DNA of 64,000 nucleotides from contig NZ_SORO01000001.1 of NCBI RefSeq assembly GCF_004368965.1, forward strand, positions 558,001-622,000, given 5' to 3'. Below the pieces are notes generated by a model. The model searched no databases. It saw only the letters and a list, made by a program, of their open reading frames with translations, and was not told the origin of the DNA. This DNA comes from Leptospira meyeri (GTDB lineage Bacteria > Spirochaetota > Leptospiria > Leptospirales > Leptospiraceae). A program made the translations under genes and the position numbers. Positions 25,497 through 33,840 of the stretch are shown piece by piece. Positions within the stretch are counted from its first letter, which is position 1; every line of letters starts with the position of its first letter.

Positions 25497-25985
25497 TTAG
25501 GAAGGAGATTTGGCTTTTTCTAAAATCTTGGTTGTCGATTTTCCTGAGACAAAGGGTAAAATTTGAATATCCGCTCCCATCTCTTTTAAAATTTGGTATT
25601 CCGGCAGGGTTTCCACTTGGTAGTCTCCACCTTTGGAATGGACGGAAGGTTTTACCTTTTTTAGGATTTCGAGAGGAGTATCCTCGGCAAACGAGGAAAC
25701 AAAATCCACTGAGGAAAGAGCGGCAAGGACAATCATTCTGTCTTCGCAAGAATTGATGGGGCGAGTCTCCCCTTTTAGTCGCCTAACACTGGCATCTTCA
25801 TTGACTCCAATCCAGAGTAAATCTCCTAAATCACGAGCCTGCGCTAAATAACTCACATGACCCGGGTGTAAAATATCAAAACATCCATTTGTAAATACAA
25901 TGCGTTTTCCCTCCAAAGTTTTTCTTTTGGATTCAATCTGGTCGGAGGGAATGATTTTTGAATTTAAATTTTCGTAGAAACTCAT
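25497..25985 (-). CDS. rfaE2: ADP-heptose synthase, nucleotidyltransferase part
   Basis: 162 residues equal to the C-terminal half of E. coli HldE, which makes ADP-glycero-manno-heptose. The cytidylyltransferase-fold signature FTNGCFDILHPGHVSYL contains the HxGH motif; GVNEDASVRRLKG and GKSTTKIL near the end agree. In this genome HldE is split into two genes, one base apart, instead of fused. It works with GmhA (encoded near 50.1 kb) for the LPS core heptose. Confidence 0.93.
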   Translation of the reverse strand: MSFYENLNSKIIPSDQIESKRKTLEGKRIVFTNGCFDILHPGHVSYLAQARDLGDLLWIGVNEDASVRRLKGETRPINSCEDRMIVLAALSSVDFVSSFAEDTPLEILKKVKPSVHSKGGDYQVETLPEYQILKEMGADIQILPFVSGKSTTKILEKAKSPS

Positions 25986-25986
25986 G

Positions 25987-27000
25987 TTATCCCTCCAAAT
26001 ATCCCAATGTATCTAAAGCTTCCTCAATCTCTGTTTGTGTGACAGTAGCGGCACCTAACTTACCCACAACGATACCGGCACTGACATTAGAAATAAGAGC
26101 TGCATCCGCAATTGACATTCCTGTAGCGACAAAGGCAGTGTATGTGGTTATCACGGTATCTCCAGCACCCGTCACATCAAATACCTCTTTGGCAACAGTC
26201 GGGATATGGTAAAAGGAATCTGTTTTTCTTTCATAAATAGACATTCCTTTTTCACCCCGAGTGATCATCATCGCATCGGGTGTGAGTTTTTCCGAGATCT
26301 CCCGACAAGCCCTTTCGATTTCAGAATCAGTCATTAGTTTTCTCGACAATGCTTTTCCCGCTTCATGGTGGTTCGGGGTCATGATATGTATATTTTTATA
26401 TAAGAAAAAATGACTGACTTGCGGATCCACCGTCACAATTTTTTTCTCTCGATTACAAATGGCGATCACCGACTGAATCAGTGATGGAGTCAGGTATCCT
26501 TTATCATAATCCGATAATATCACAGCGGAACATTCTTTTAATTTCGATTCAAATTGTTTTAGGATCAAATCTTCTTCTTCCCGGGAAAGAGGAACTACTT
26601 CCTCTCTGTCCACCCGACAAATCTGTTGGTGGGTAGCGATGATCCTTGTTTTTAAAATGGTAGGGAGAGTATTGGATTTTAATAGTACCAAATCTTCTTT
26701 TGAAACCGAACTGGCAAGGAGTAACCCTTCTAATGAATCACCCGCTTTATCGTTTCCAATCCGGCCAAAAACAGAACCTGCAACGCCGAGAGAAAATAAA
26801 TTCTGTACTACGTTTCCCGATCCACCTAAGGATTGTTTTTCGTTTCGAACCCAAACCACTGGAACTGGTGCTTCAGGAGAAATTCGTTCGACTGTGCCAA
26901 TCAAATATTCATCCAAAATCAAATCTCCGATCACAAGCACTTTGATTTTGCCTAAATCCTCGAAAGATTTACGAAGTGAAGTTTTCTTTATTTTCAACAA
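25987..27000 (-). CDS. rfaE1: Heptose-7-phosphate kinase (HldE N-terminal domain type)
   Basis: 337 residues of PfkB/ribokinase fold matching the kinase half of HldE: VLVIGDLILDEYLIGTVERISPEAPVPVV, GGSGNVVQNL, the catalytic DVTGAGDTVITTYTA, and SNVSAGIVVGKLGAATV. It phosphorylates D-glycero-D-manno-heptose-7-phosphate at C1. The start is probably the TTG at 27000 with AAGGA upstream. It is separated by 54 bases from the divergent LON-domain gene. Confidence 0.94.
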   Translation of the reverse strand: MLKIKKTSLRKSFEDLGKIKVLVIGDLILDEYLIGTVERISPEAPVPVVWVRNEKQSLGGSGNVVQNLFSLGVAGSVFGRIGNDKAGDSLEGLLLASSVSKEDLVLLKSNTLPTILKTRIIATHQQICRVDREEVVPLSREEEDLILKQFESKLKECSAVILSDYDKGYLTPSLIQSVIAICNREKKIVTVDPQVSHFFLYKNIHIMTPNHHEAGKALSRKLMTDSEIERACREISEKLTPDAMMITRGEKGMSIYERKTDSFYHIPTVAKEVFDVTGAGDTVITTYTAFVATGMSIADAALISNVSAGIVVGKLGAATVTQTEIEEALDTLGYLEG

Positions 27001-27054
27001 AGCCAGATCCTTGAATTGGTTTACAACTAAACAGAGAATCTAAAACCTTTCTCT

Positions 27055-27663
27055 GTGTCAACCTTCCCCTTACCTCTCTTCCCCCTACCAGATGTATTTC
27101 TGTTTCCGGGAATGTTTTTGCCTCTCCATATCTTTGAACCTAGGTATCGGATGATGCTCGATTTTTGTATGGAAAACGGTGGAGAACTCGGAATGGCACC
27201 CTATCCCCAAAATTGGATTGGTGCTGGACTTCCGCCCATCCCAGAAGTTGTGGGTTACGGGCATATCATCCAAAAAGAATCCTTACCGGATGGGAGATCC
27301 AATATCATTTTAGAAGGAATCGGCACTGCTGAGATTGTAAGTTTGGATTCAACAGAACCATTTTATATCGCACAAATTGTGCGTCGGGAACACCAAAGAA
27401 ACAAAAATGTTTCCGATACTTTAAAAGAAAAAATCGAAGAATTACTTGTTCTCACCAAACGAATCTTACTTGCCGAAGGTGCCGAAGAAGACCTAATCCT
27501 TAAAATGAATCAAATTTTGGTTCATCCTTTTCCAGTCGATTTTATCGCCTCACTCATTTACTTCGATTTTAAAACCAAACAAACCATTTTAGAAACCACT
27601 CATTTAGAAACCAAAGCTGACCTTCTGAAAACAGTTTTACTTGGTCTTAATTTGAGTGAGTAG
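27055..27663 (+). CDS. LON-substrate-binding-domain protein
   Basis: 202 residues from a GTG. It begins LPLFPLPDVFLFPGMFLPLHIFEPRY, the hallmark of the Lon N-terminal (PUA-like) domain, followed by GELGMAPYP and GVG-like turns, and there is no ATPase or protease domain. Such stand-alone LON-domain proteins are widespread and mostly uncharacterised; in Lon this domain helps bind substrates. Its 3' end overlaps the convergent gene by 17 bases. Confidence 0.88.
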   Translation: MSTFPLPLFPLPDVFLFPGMFLPLHIFEPRYRMMLDFCMENGGELGMAPYPQNWIGAGLPPIPEVVGYGHIIQKESLPDGRSNIILEGIGTAEIVSLDSTEPFYIAQIVRREHQRNKNVSDTLKEKIEELLVLTKRILLAEGAEEDLILKMNQILVHPFPVDFIASLIYFDFKTKQTILETTHLETKADLLKTVLLGLNLSE

Positions 27664-28318
27664 AAGGTTTGATTTTCAACTCTGCGACTAAAAATAAAAA
27701 TTCCGGCAAATCTGTCGGGTTTTCACGAAAAAACACCCTTGGGTTCGTTTCTTTTGAATTCAAATACAAATAACTCGAGTTTTCTTTGCGGATATATGCC
27801 CGCTCTAAATAATGGTGAGTTTGAGAATATTGTAAAAAATCTTTCATCAGATCACTAATTGCGATGTCACCTTCGCTTTGTTTGTTGGTTGCAGAAAAGA
27901 AAACAGATGTTGTATCTTTTTCTTGCCTCTCCCAATGAAATTCTCGAGTCCAGTGCCCTTTTCCGGTAAACTCAGTGGTAGGAATGATTAAATCAGAAAC
28001 CAGGTTAGGAATAAATTCTTGCGATTCCCAAGGGACCCCTTTTCCCAAAAAATTTACTTTGGCTAAGTATGTTTTCCAATGTTTGGAAAACCCTCTGACC
28101 TGGAGTTTAGGTAAGGACAAACTTTCCCGTAAAAAACCTCGTAAGGTCAAAAATCCTAAAAATCCCAAATGGACTTGGGTCACAGATTGAAAGTCCCAAA
28201 CTTCTTCCTGTTTCAGCGGAGATAAAAACAGAGAATCCATCGCATAAAAGTCCTGGTGTTGGTAGGGGTAAAAAACGCCTGTAGAAGAGGAAACTAAAGA
28301 GCCGTCCGATCGATTCAC
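27647..28318 (-). CDS. Unknown protein, uncertain start
   Basis: 223 residues from the first standard start, a GTG at 28318. The frame is open upstream through a hydrophobic stretch (FFLFPFSLPVDTLIV) that looks like a signal peptide but has no ATG, GTG or TTG before the fadD stop, and no ribosome site is visible in the pyrimidine-rich leader. The body has mixed beta-rich sequence (HLGFLGFLTLRGFL; GHWTREFHWERQ) suggesting an exported or lipid-associated protein; I recognise no family. It lies just after a strong terminator, so expression may be low or from an unseen promoter. Confidence 0.6.
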   Translation of the reverse strand: MNRSDGSLVSSSTGVFYPYQHQDFYAMDSLFLSPLKQEEVWDFQSVTQVHLGFLGFLTLRGFLRESLSLPKLQVRGFSKHWKTYLAKVNFLGKGVPWESQEFIPNLVSDLIIPTTEFTGKGHWTREFHWERQEKDTTSVFFSATNKQSEGDIAISDLMKDFLQYSQTHHYLERAYIRKENSSYLYLNSKETNPRVFFRENPTDLPEFLFLVAELKIKPSTHSN

Positions 28319-28355
28319 AATTAGAGTATCGACGGGAAGAGAAAAAGGGAAGAGG

Positions 28356-28383
28356 AAAAACCGCCCGGAATCTCGCGGGCGGT
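28356..28383 (-). terminator. Rho-independent terminator after the acyl-CoA ligase gene
   Basis: On the minus strand CCGCCCG and CGGGCGG form a seven-base GC stem around eight bases, followed by TTTTT. It begins about 17 bases after the ligase stop, a textbook position. Confidence 0.88.
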
Positions 28384-28399
28384 ATAAATTTAAATCGTC

Positions 28400-30334
28400 T
28401 TAATCACCAGCATACAAAGCAGCGATTTTATCTTTGTATTTTTCTGTAATCAGATGTCGTTTCATTTTGAATAGGTTTGTTAATTCATCACCCACCTCAA
28501 AGGATTTGGTAATGAGAATAAAAGGGGTAACCTGTTCAAAGGATTTAAATCCAGTTTTGGTATTGTTAAGGGCTTTGATTTCTTTTTTGTAGAAATCGAG
28601 AACCTTTGGATTTTCAATGAGTTTCTGTTTGTCAGTCTCAGAAATTCCGTTTTCTTTTGCCCACTCAGTTAACTTATCAAAATCAGGAACGACAAGCGCT
28701 CCCAAATTCTTTTGGTCCTGCCCAATTACCATAACTTGTGCAATATAAGGAGACTCCGTCAATTTATCTTCGATTGGAACCGGCTCTACGTTTTCCCCAC
28801 CGAGGAGAACGACAGTATCTTTCGCACGACCAGTAATGGTGAGGGTCTTCTTGAAATTAAACATTCCAATATCTCCCGTATCCATCCAGCCATCTTTAAG
28901 AACCTTAGCAGTCGTTTCTGGATTTTTATAATAACCTTTCATCACTTGTGGTCCGCGGATGTGGATGACCCCACGTGCCCCATATTTACCAGAAATGAGT
29001 TTTTGGTTGGCATCCACATGTGTGAGAACCTTTCCTAAATCATCACGAATTTGGACCGAAGTCTCAGGAGTGATGACTCCAACAGAACCTTGGACTAACT
29101 TTTTAAAAGTTCGAACAGAGATGACCGGAGACGTTTCCGTCATTCCGTATCCTTCCAAAACATTGATTCCAATATCGTTGAAAAATGCATCCACATGTCT
29201 TTGGAGAGCTCCACCACCAGAAACGGAAGCCTTGAGTTCCCCACCAGTCGCCTCACGGATTTTTGAAAGAACCACTAAATCCAATAGGAAGTATGGAACG
29301 GCCAAAATGATAGCAACAGTTAAATAGTAGAAACCTTTGAAAAGAGAAACAATGGGATTTCTTCCCACGTAATCCACCTGGTTTCCTTTTAAAAACCTTG
29401 TCGCTGCATTAAAATGTTTCGAGAAAAAATAAGCCAAGTTGAACAAACCACGGCGGAGAGCTGGTGTTTGTTTTGGATCATTGATTCTAGTGTAAATTCC
29501 GTTGTAGATACTTTCCCAAAGTCTAGGGGCAGATGCCATAAAAGTAGGTTTAGCCTTTTTCATGTCATCACGTAAGTCACGAACATTGGTGTAGTATGTG
29601 GCACAACCGGCGGCAATGGCTAAGTATTCAAAAACTCTTTCAAATACGTGCCATACAGGGAGGATAGACAACATTCTTTCATCTTGTTTGATTTCGATCA
29701 TACTTCCTAAAATGACAGATGTTTGGTGGATCATGTTGCTATGTTTCAACATAACACCTTTTGGCATCCCTGTCGTTCCAGAAGTGTAAATGATTGTAAA
29801 GAGATCATCAGGAGCAATAGCTTTCATTCGCTCTTCTGCTTTTTTAGAACCTTTTGCACGAAGTTCTTTTCCCTTTTCAATTAGATCATAAAGTTTTAAA
29901 ACACCTGTGGCTGTGGATTTTTTATCCATAACGATGAGTGTTTTTGCAAATTCTAATTGAGAGCGGTTCTTTTGGAATTTCTCGAGCATTTTATCATTCT
30001 CAAGAAAAATTACCTTTGCTTCACAATGATTTAGAATATAAGCAATTTCTGAATCGGTAATGTCTGTTCCGCGAGGAACATCTGCTGCACCGGCCATGAG
30101 TATCCCATAATCGGAAACAATCCACTCCAATCGGTTATCGGCAAGCAAGGCAACATTTTCCTTAGCAGCGACACCCAAATCAATGAGAGCTTCTGCTAAG
30201 TTGATACCAAGATCATATACTTCTTTAAAAGTGACGGGTTGATAGGACTTCGATTCGTCCTTACTAACGAACGCGGGGCGGTTCCCAAATTTTTCAGCAC
30301 TCTGCTGGAAGAGTTCGGGCAAATTGGCTGGCAT
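28400..30334 (-). CDS. Long-chain fatty-acid-CoA ligase (AMP-forming)
   Basis: 644 residues, the size of FACS/FAA-type ligases. Motifs: the AMP-binding P-loop [25 protein letters not shown], the [12 protein letters not shown] motif, and the late [14 protein letters not shown] segment. A hydrophobic patch near 330-355 ([22 protein letters not shown]) could bind the membrane. It activates fatty acids for beta-oxidation or phospholipid synthesis; Leptospira grow on long-chain fatty acids as main carbon source, so this is a plausible central enzyme. Several paralogues usually exist, so I give no symbol. Confidence 0.93.
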   Translation of the reverse strand: MPANLPELFQQSAEKFGNRPAFVSKDESKSYQPVTFKEVYDLGINLAEALIDLGVAAKENVALLADNRLEWIVSDYGILMAGAADVPRGTDITDSEIAYILNHCEAKVIFLENDKMLEKFQKNRSQLEFAKTLIVMDKKSTATGVLKLYDLIEKGKELRAKGSKKAEERMKAIAPDDLFTIIYTSGTTGMPKGVMLKHSNMIHQTSVILGSMIEIKQDERMLSILPVWHVFERVFEYLAIAAGCATYYTNVRDLRDDMKKAKPTFMASAPRLWESIYNGIYTRINDPKQTPALRRGLFNLAYFFSKHFNAATRFLKGNQVDYVGRNPIVSLFKGFYYLTVAIILAVPYFLLDLVVLSKIREATGGELKASVSGGGALQRHVDAFFNDIGINVLEGYGMTETSPVISVRTFKKLVQGSVGVITPETSVQIRDDLGKVLTHVDANQKLISGKYGARGVIHIRGPQVMKGYYKNPETTAKVLKDGWMDTGDIGMFNFKKTLTITGRAKDTVVLLGGENVEPVPIEDKLTESPYIAQVMVIGQDQKNLGALVVPDFDKLTEWAKENGISETDKQKLIENPKVLDFYKKEIKALNNTKTGFKSFEQVTPFILITKSFEVGDELTNLFKMKRHLITEKYKDKIAALYAGD

Positions 30335-30469
30335 TATTCTGACTCCTTTCTCAAAAGAAAACGTAAAAAGGTATCTTTAAGGGACTTTTTTAACGAACAT
30401 GAGTCAAGACATTTTCAATCTTGTCATTGAATTCAAGGGAAAATCAAAATGTTGTTTCGCATTGCACAA

Positions 30470-31003
30470 TTATGGCAGATCAGAGTTTGCCCAAACATGC
30501 GAGCGAATGACAAGTCCAGAAAGGTCAGACCCAACCAATCCATACTGCCGATACACGATTTTTCCTGACCGATCAAAGACAAGGAGGCAAGGAATCCCAT
30601 CTACATGATAAAAATCTGTCATTTTCCAGTCTTTATCGAGTAAGGTGGGGTAACTCATCTTCAATCGTTCCATGTCTTTTTTAATTTTTTCAACAGGCTC
30701 TGTCGTATCAGTGTTAATTCCGCGAAAGACAAAGTCCTTTTCCGAAACAGAAGATTTCCACTTGTTGATTGTTGGCACTGCCTTAGCACAAGGCTCACAC
30801 CAAGTCGCCCAAAAATCTAAGACAACAACCTTCCCTTTCCAATCCTCCATTCGTTCAGATCCACCTTGGACTCCGAGCAGTGACTCAGGATAAAAATCGC
30901 TCGGTTCTCCTTGTGGTTTACAAAAAAGAAGAGAAAGAAGAATCATTAGATAAAAACTGGATTTAACGTGTCGCAAAGTTTGGGTCATACTATTTGAATT
31001 CAT
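30470..31003 (-). CDS. TlpA-like thioredoxin-fold lipoprotein
   Basis: 177 residues. The N-terminal hydrophobic stretch ends LLSLLFC, a relaxed lipobox, so it is probably membrane-anchored outside the cytoplasm. The thioredoxin fold has VVLDFWATWCEPC with both redox cysteines, and the cis-Pro loop VDGIPCLLVFDRSG. TlpA/ResA proteins reduce disulfides in cytochrome c or oxidase assembly; the substrate here is unknown. ATG at 31003 or 30988 may be the start, and the 5' end overlaps the start of the divergent gene at 30994 by up to ten bases. Confidence 0.9.
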   Translation of the reverse strand: MNSNSMTQTLRHVKSSFYLMILLSLLFCKPQGEPSDFYPESLLGVQGGSERMEDWKGKVVVLDFWATWCEPCAKAVPTINKWKSSVSEKDFVFRGINTDTTEPVEKIKKDMERLKMSYPTLLDKDWKMTDFYHVDGIPCLLVFDRSGKIVYRQYGLVGSDLSGLVIRSHVWANSDLP

Positions 31004-31389
31004 TGATTTACAATTACTTCTCCAACTTAGACGAATGGAATGATTACGTAAAGGGAAACTGGACTGGGAAAGGAATTTCTATGATTCCTTCAACCGTTCA
31101 ACCCTATGAAACTGGAGATGAAACAACCGTTACTTGGAAAGCAAATTCCAAAGAAATCAGAGCTCATTTCAAACGTGGAAAATCTGAATTTTCGTTTGTT
31201 TGGATTCTAGAATCGGAAGTGCTTTGTGACCGAGTCAAGTTGGTTGCAAAAGATGCAGACTGGGAGTGTGAAATCCAAGCCATGACGAAAGATCGGTTTC
31301 ATTTGCACGTCCTCCCCCAATCAGACAAATCTAAAATTCTTTATTCTGGAGTAGTCACAAAAAAGACAGGCTTATTCTCCTTCTTCTAA
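30994..31389 (+). CDS. Unknown small cytoplasmic protein
   Basis: 131 residues from a TTG (30994; another TTG at 31003). No signal peptide or membrane segment. Sequence is mixed alpha/beta with many Trp and Lys (EWNDYVKGNWTGKG, TTVTWKANSKE, FSFVWILESEV). I recognise no family. Its 5' end overlaps the divergent TlpA-like gene and its 3' end overlaps the convergent glycosyltransferase gene by 18 bases, so the frame is boxed in on both sides, which argues for a real gene only moderately. Confidence 0.6.
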   Translation: MNSLIYNYFSNLDEWNDYVKGNWTGKGISMIPSTVQPYETGDETTVTWKANSKEIRAHFKRGKSEFSFVWILESEVLCDRVKLVAKDADWECEIQAMTKDRFHLHVLPQSDKSKILYSGVVTKKTGLFSFF

Positions 31390-32511
31390 AACCTTTCTAA
31401 AAACTTCCTCTGTAATCTTGGCCGCGTTTTCCCAAGTAAATTCAGAAATAGATACTTCTTGTAATTTCGGATTTTCAAAATACCTTTTGATAGTTTCGGC
31501 CCAAAGTTTTGCGTCTTCTTTGGTCTGGTATGGAAGATAGGTAACCCCATCCTTCCCAATTTCATGAAAGGTGGGAATATCAGAAACCACACAATTTAAC
31601 CCGTGAAATATAGCTTCTACCATGGGAATCCCGAACCCTTCGTATTTGCTGGCAAAAGCAAATAAACCGGCTCTTTTGTATAAATGCTGTAATTCAGAAT
31701 CAGAAACAGAATCCAAAATATGAATGTCTTTGTACAAACTTCGTTCTTGTAATAATTCTTCGATAAACTCTGGTGTTTCCCATCCAATTTTTCCCACAAT
31801 CACCCATGGCCTGTAATGATGTGGTTCTGCCTTACGATATTCTCGAAACACCTCAAGTAAAAATGGATAGTTTTTTCTTGGTTCGATTGTGGAAACTGAT
31901 AATAGATAATCCGTTCCCAAATCTTTTACTCGGTTGGAAATTTTCGTTTCTAAATGTTTTGTCATCTCAGTCGGATTCACACCTGGATAGGAAACACCTG
32001 TTTGGTCCAGGGGATAACCAAATTTCCGACACATATCATTGCTTGTTTGTTTAGAAATAGACAGGATAAAACTTGATCGCTTAACAGAGTATCGTTGAAA
32101 CAATCTTTGTTGGACTTTTGCTATCCAACGCATAGTTTCGGGATACAAATACAAAACCAAATCACAATATGTAAGAACCGCTTTTAATGAACTTGGCAGA
32201 AATGGCGGTAAAACTTGTTGTGATCCCCAAAAAAGATCTAATCGATGTTTCAACAAATAAAACGGAATGTATAGATTATAATACAAACCACCTTTCCATT
32301 TCAAAAAACCTCCACCATTCACCCAAGTAATATTTGGCAAAGCCAATACTGCTTTGTGGTCTTCATGGATGGGTAAATGAGAGAATAAAAAAAAGTCGTA
32401 TTCTTCTTTGTGTGGGAAGGCTTTTAATGTCTCCGCAATTAGTCTTCCCACTCCAGAAACTCGAGTAGAAAGAGGCCTCGCATCAAGGCCAATTCGTTTG
32501 GTTTTTACCAT
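31372..32511 (-). CDS. Family 4 (GT-B) glycosyltransferase
   Basis: 379 residues. The N-terminal domain begins RIGLDARPLSTRVSGVGRL and the C-terminal nucleotide-sugar domain has LLSVSTIEPRKNYPFLLEVF and the E-x7-E motif in FAFASKYEGFGIPMVEAI. These are typical of retaining mannosyl/glucosyl transferases of GT4 that build surface polysaccharide. The acceptor is unknown. It overlaps the phosphatase gene upstream by seven bases. Confidence 0.92.
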   Translation of the reverse strand: MVKTKRIGLDARPLSTRVSGVGRLIAETLKAFPHKEEYDFFLFSHLPIHEDHKAVLALPNITWVNGGGFLKWKGGLYYNLYIPFYLLKHRLDLFWGSQQVLPPFLPSSLKAVLTYCDLVLYLYPETMRWIAKVQQRLFQRYSVKRSSFILSISKQTSNDMCRKFGYPLDQTGVSYPGVNPTEMTKHLETKISNRVKDLGTDYLLSVSTIEPRKNYPFLLEVFREYRKAEPHHYRPWVIVGKIGWETPEFIEELLQERSLYKDIHILDSVSDSELQHLYKRAGLFAFASKYEGFGIPMVEAIFHGLNCVVSDIPTFHEIGKDGVTYLPYQTKEDAKLWAETIKRYFENPKLQEVSISEFTWENAAKITEEVFRKVLEEGE

Positions 32512-33374
32512 CGTTCTTTTACCTTGAGAGACAATTGGTGGATATCAATTTTGGATTCTAAATATTGCACAGCAGTTTTTTTACCGGCAACCAATCCGTA
32601 AGATAGGGTATTGGACTGGTTAAAATGATATCCTTTATCTTTTAGAGGAAATGAAGTGAAATTCTCTTCATCCAAAAGAGCAATGCCCCCGCAAATGTCC
32701 CATTCATTTTTAGGTTTTAAGGAAACAATTAAGTCTATAAAACCAGCAGATAAAAGTCCCAATTTGTAAGCGATGCTTCCCATAGATCGGATTTCAAAGT
32801 CTTCATTCCAAAAAGAATCGGAAAACAGTCCTTCCTTCATTTCTGATAACGACACAAGTAATACTGGTTTACTAGATACAGGTTTCAATTCTTCTAACGG
32901 ATGCAATACGGACCCACTCTCCACTACAAGGGTTCTGAAATTTTCTTCTGTAGAAAATGGGTGTTGTAATTTTGCAAAAAAAGTATTTCTTATTTTGGAA
33001 AAAAATTCTCCGGTTGCTGGATTAAAAATCACTCCCCAAACCGCTTCTCCGTTACGGACAAGGCCCAAACTCAAAGCAAACTGATCATTTTTTTTTACAA
33101 ATTCACGAGTGCCGTCGATAGGATCTAAAATCCAAACCCATTCCTTATCCAAACGTCTGTTTGTATCTGTTTTTTCTTCGGATAAAAATCCGTGGTTAGG
33201 AAAACGTAAAGAGATTCGTTCAAAAAGAAACTCACTTGCAAACAAATCAGCCTCGGTGACAGGGTCGTTGCCACCTTTATCGCGAATTTGGAAATCAGAT
33301 TTATAAATGGATAAAATGGAATCTCCAACAGATAATACCCACCGCCAAACTTCCTGAAAATCTTTTTCTTCCAT
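32505..33374 (-). CDS. Inositol monophosphatase family protein, CysQ-like
   Basis: 289 residues. Metal-binding motifs of the family are present: DPVTEADLFASEFL, the EE of FLSEEK, WILDPIDGTREFVKKN and NEWDICGGIALL. The pattern DPIDGTREF is closest to CysQ-type 3'(2'),5'-bisphosphate nucleotidases, but inositol or sugar phosphatase activity cannot be excluded. Co-transcribed with the glycosyltransferase downstream. Confidence 0.88.
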   Translation of the reverse strand: MEEKDFQEVWRWVLSVGDSILSIYKSDFQIRDKGGNDPVTEADLFASEFLFERISLRFPNHGFLSEEKTDTNRRLDKEWVWILDPIDGTREFVKKNDQFALSLGLVRNGEAVWGVIFNPATGEFFSKIRNTFFAKLQHPFSTEENFRTLVVESGSVLHPLEELKPVSSKPVLLVSLSEMKEGLFSDSFWNEDFEIRSMGSIAYKLGLLSAGFIDLIVSLKPKNEWDICGGIALLDEENFTSFPLKDKGYHFNQSNTLSYGLVAGKKTAVQYLESKIDIHQLSLKVKERW

Positions 33375-33393
33375 TCCGTCCTGATAATTAATC

Positions 33394-33828
33394 TTAATTC
33401 TTTTTTTCTTCTTTATGAGCGTTTGAACCTAAATCCAAACCTTCCGGTTTTTCAAGCACAATCTCTTCCGAAGGAGAAGTAACATAAGTTTCTGGATCAA
33501 CCGGGAATTGGTATTGGAAATAATAGTTTTTATATTTAACAAAAAAAGTATTTGTTCCATCCGGTCTTTCCGTTTGTAAATCCTGAAACTTAAGGTCTTT
33601 TAACTCCTTTTTTGGATTTGCAAGACGTTTAGAAAGAGTACTTCGAACTGAACTCACCATATTGGATTCAAAATTCTTTCTTTTTTGTTCGTCTGTTAAT
33701 TTTGGATTCCGAAGGAAATCTTCTAACTTAGTAAACTCTTCCGCCAAACCAGAGTTCTGCTGTGCATTTACTAATGCTAATGGAAACAATACAATTATAC
33801 TTAAAGCCAAAAATCGGTTCATAGCCAT
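33394..33828 (-). CDS. Small exported protein of unknown function
   Basis: 144 residues with a clear signal peptide (FLALSIIVLFPLALVNAQQ, cleavage near residue 22). The mature part is charged (TKLEDFLRNPKLTDEQKRK) and includes NTFFVKYKNYYFQYQFPVDP, then an acidic-basic tail. I recognise no family. It follows the pcrA stop by 12 bases and precedes the phosphatase gene by 19. Confidence 0.75.
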   Translation of the reverse strand: MAMNRFLALSIIVLFPLALVNAQQNSGLAEEFTKLEDFLRNPKLTDEQKRKNFESNMVSSVRSTLSKRLANPKKELKDLKFQDLQTERPDGTNTFFVKYKNYYFQYQFPVDPETYVTSPSEEIVLEKPEGLDLGSNAHKEEKKN

Positions 33829-33840
33829 TCCTCTTCTAGT

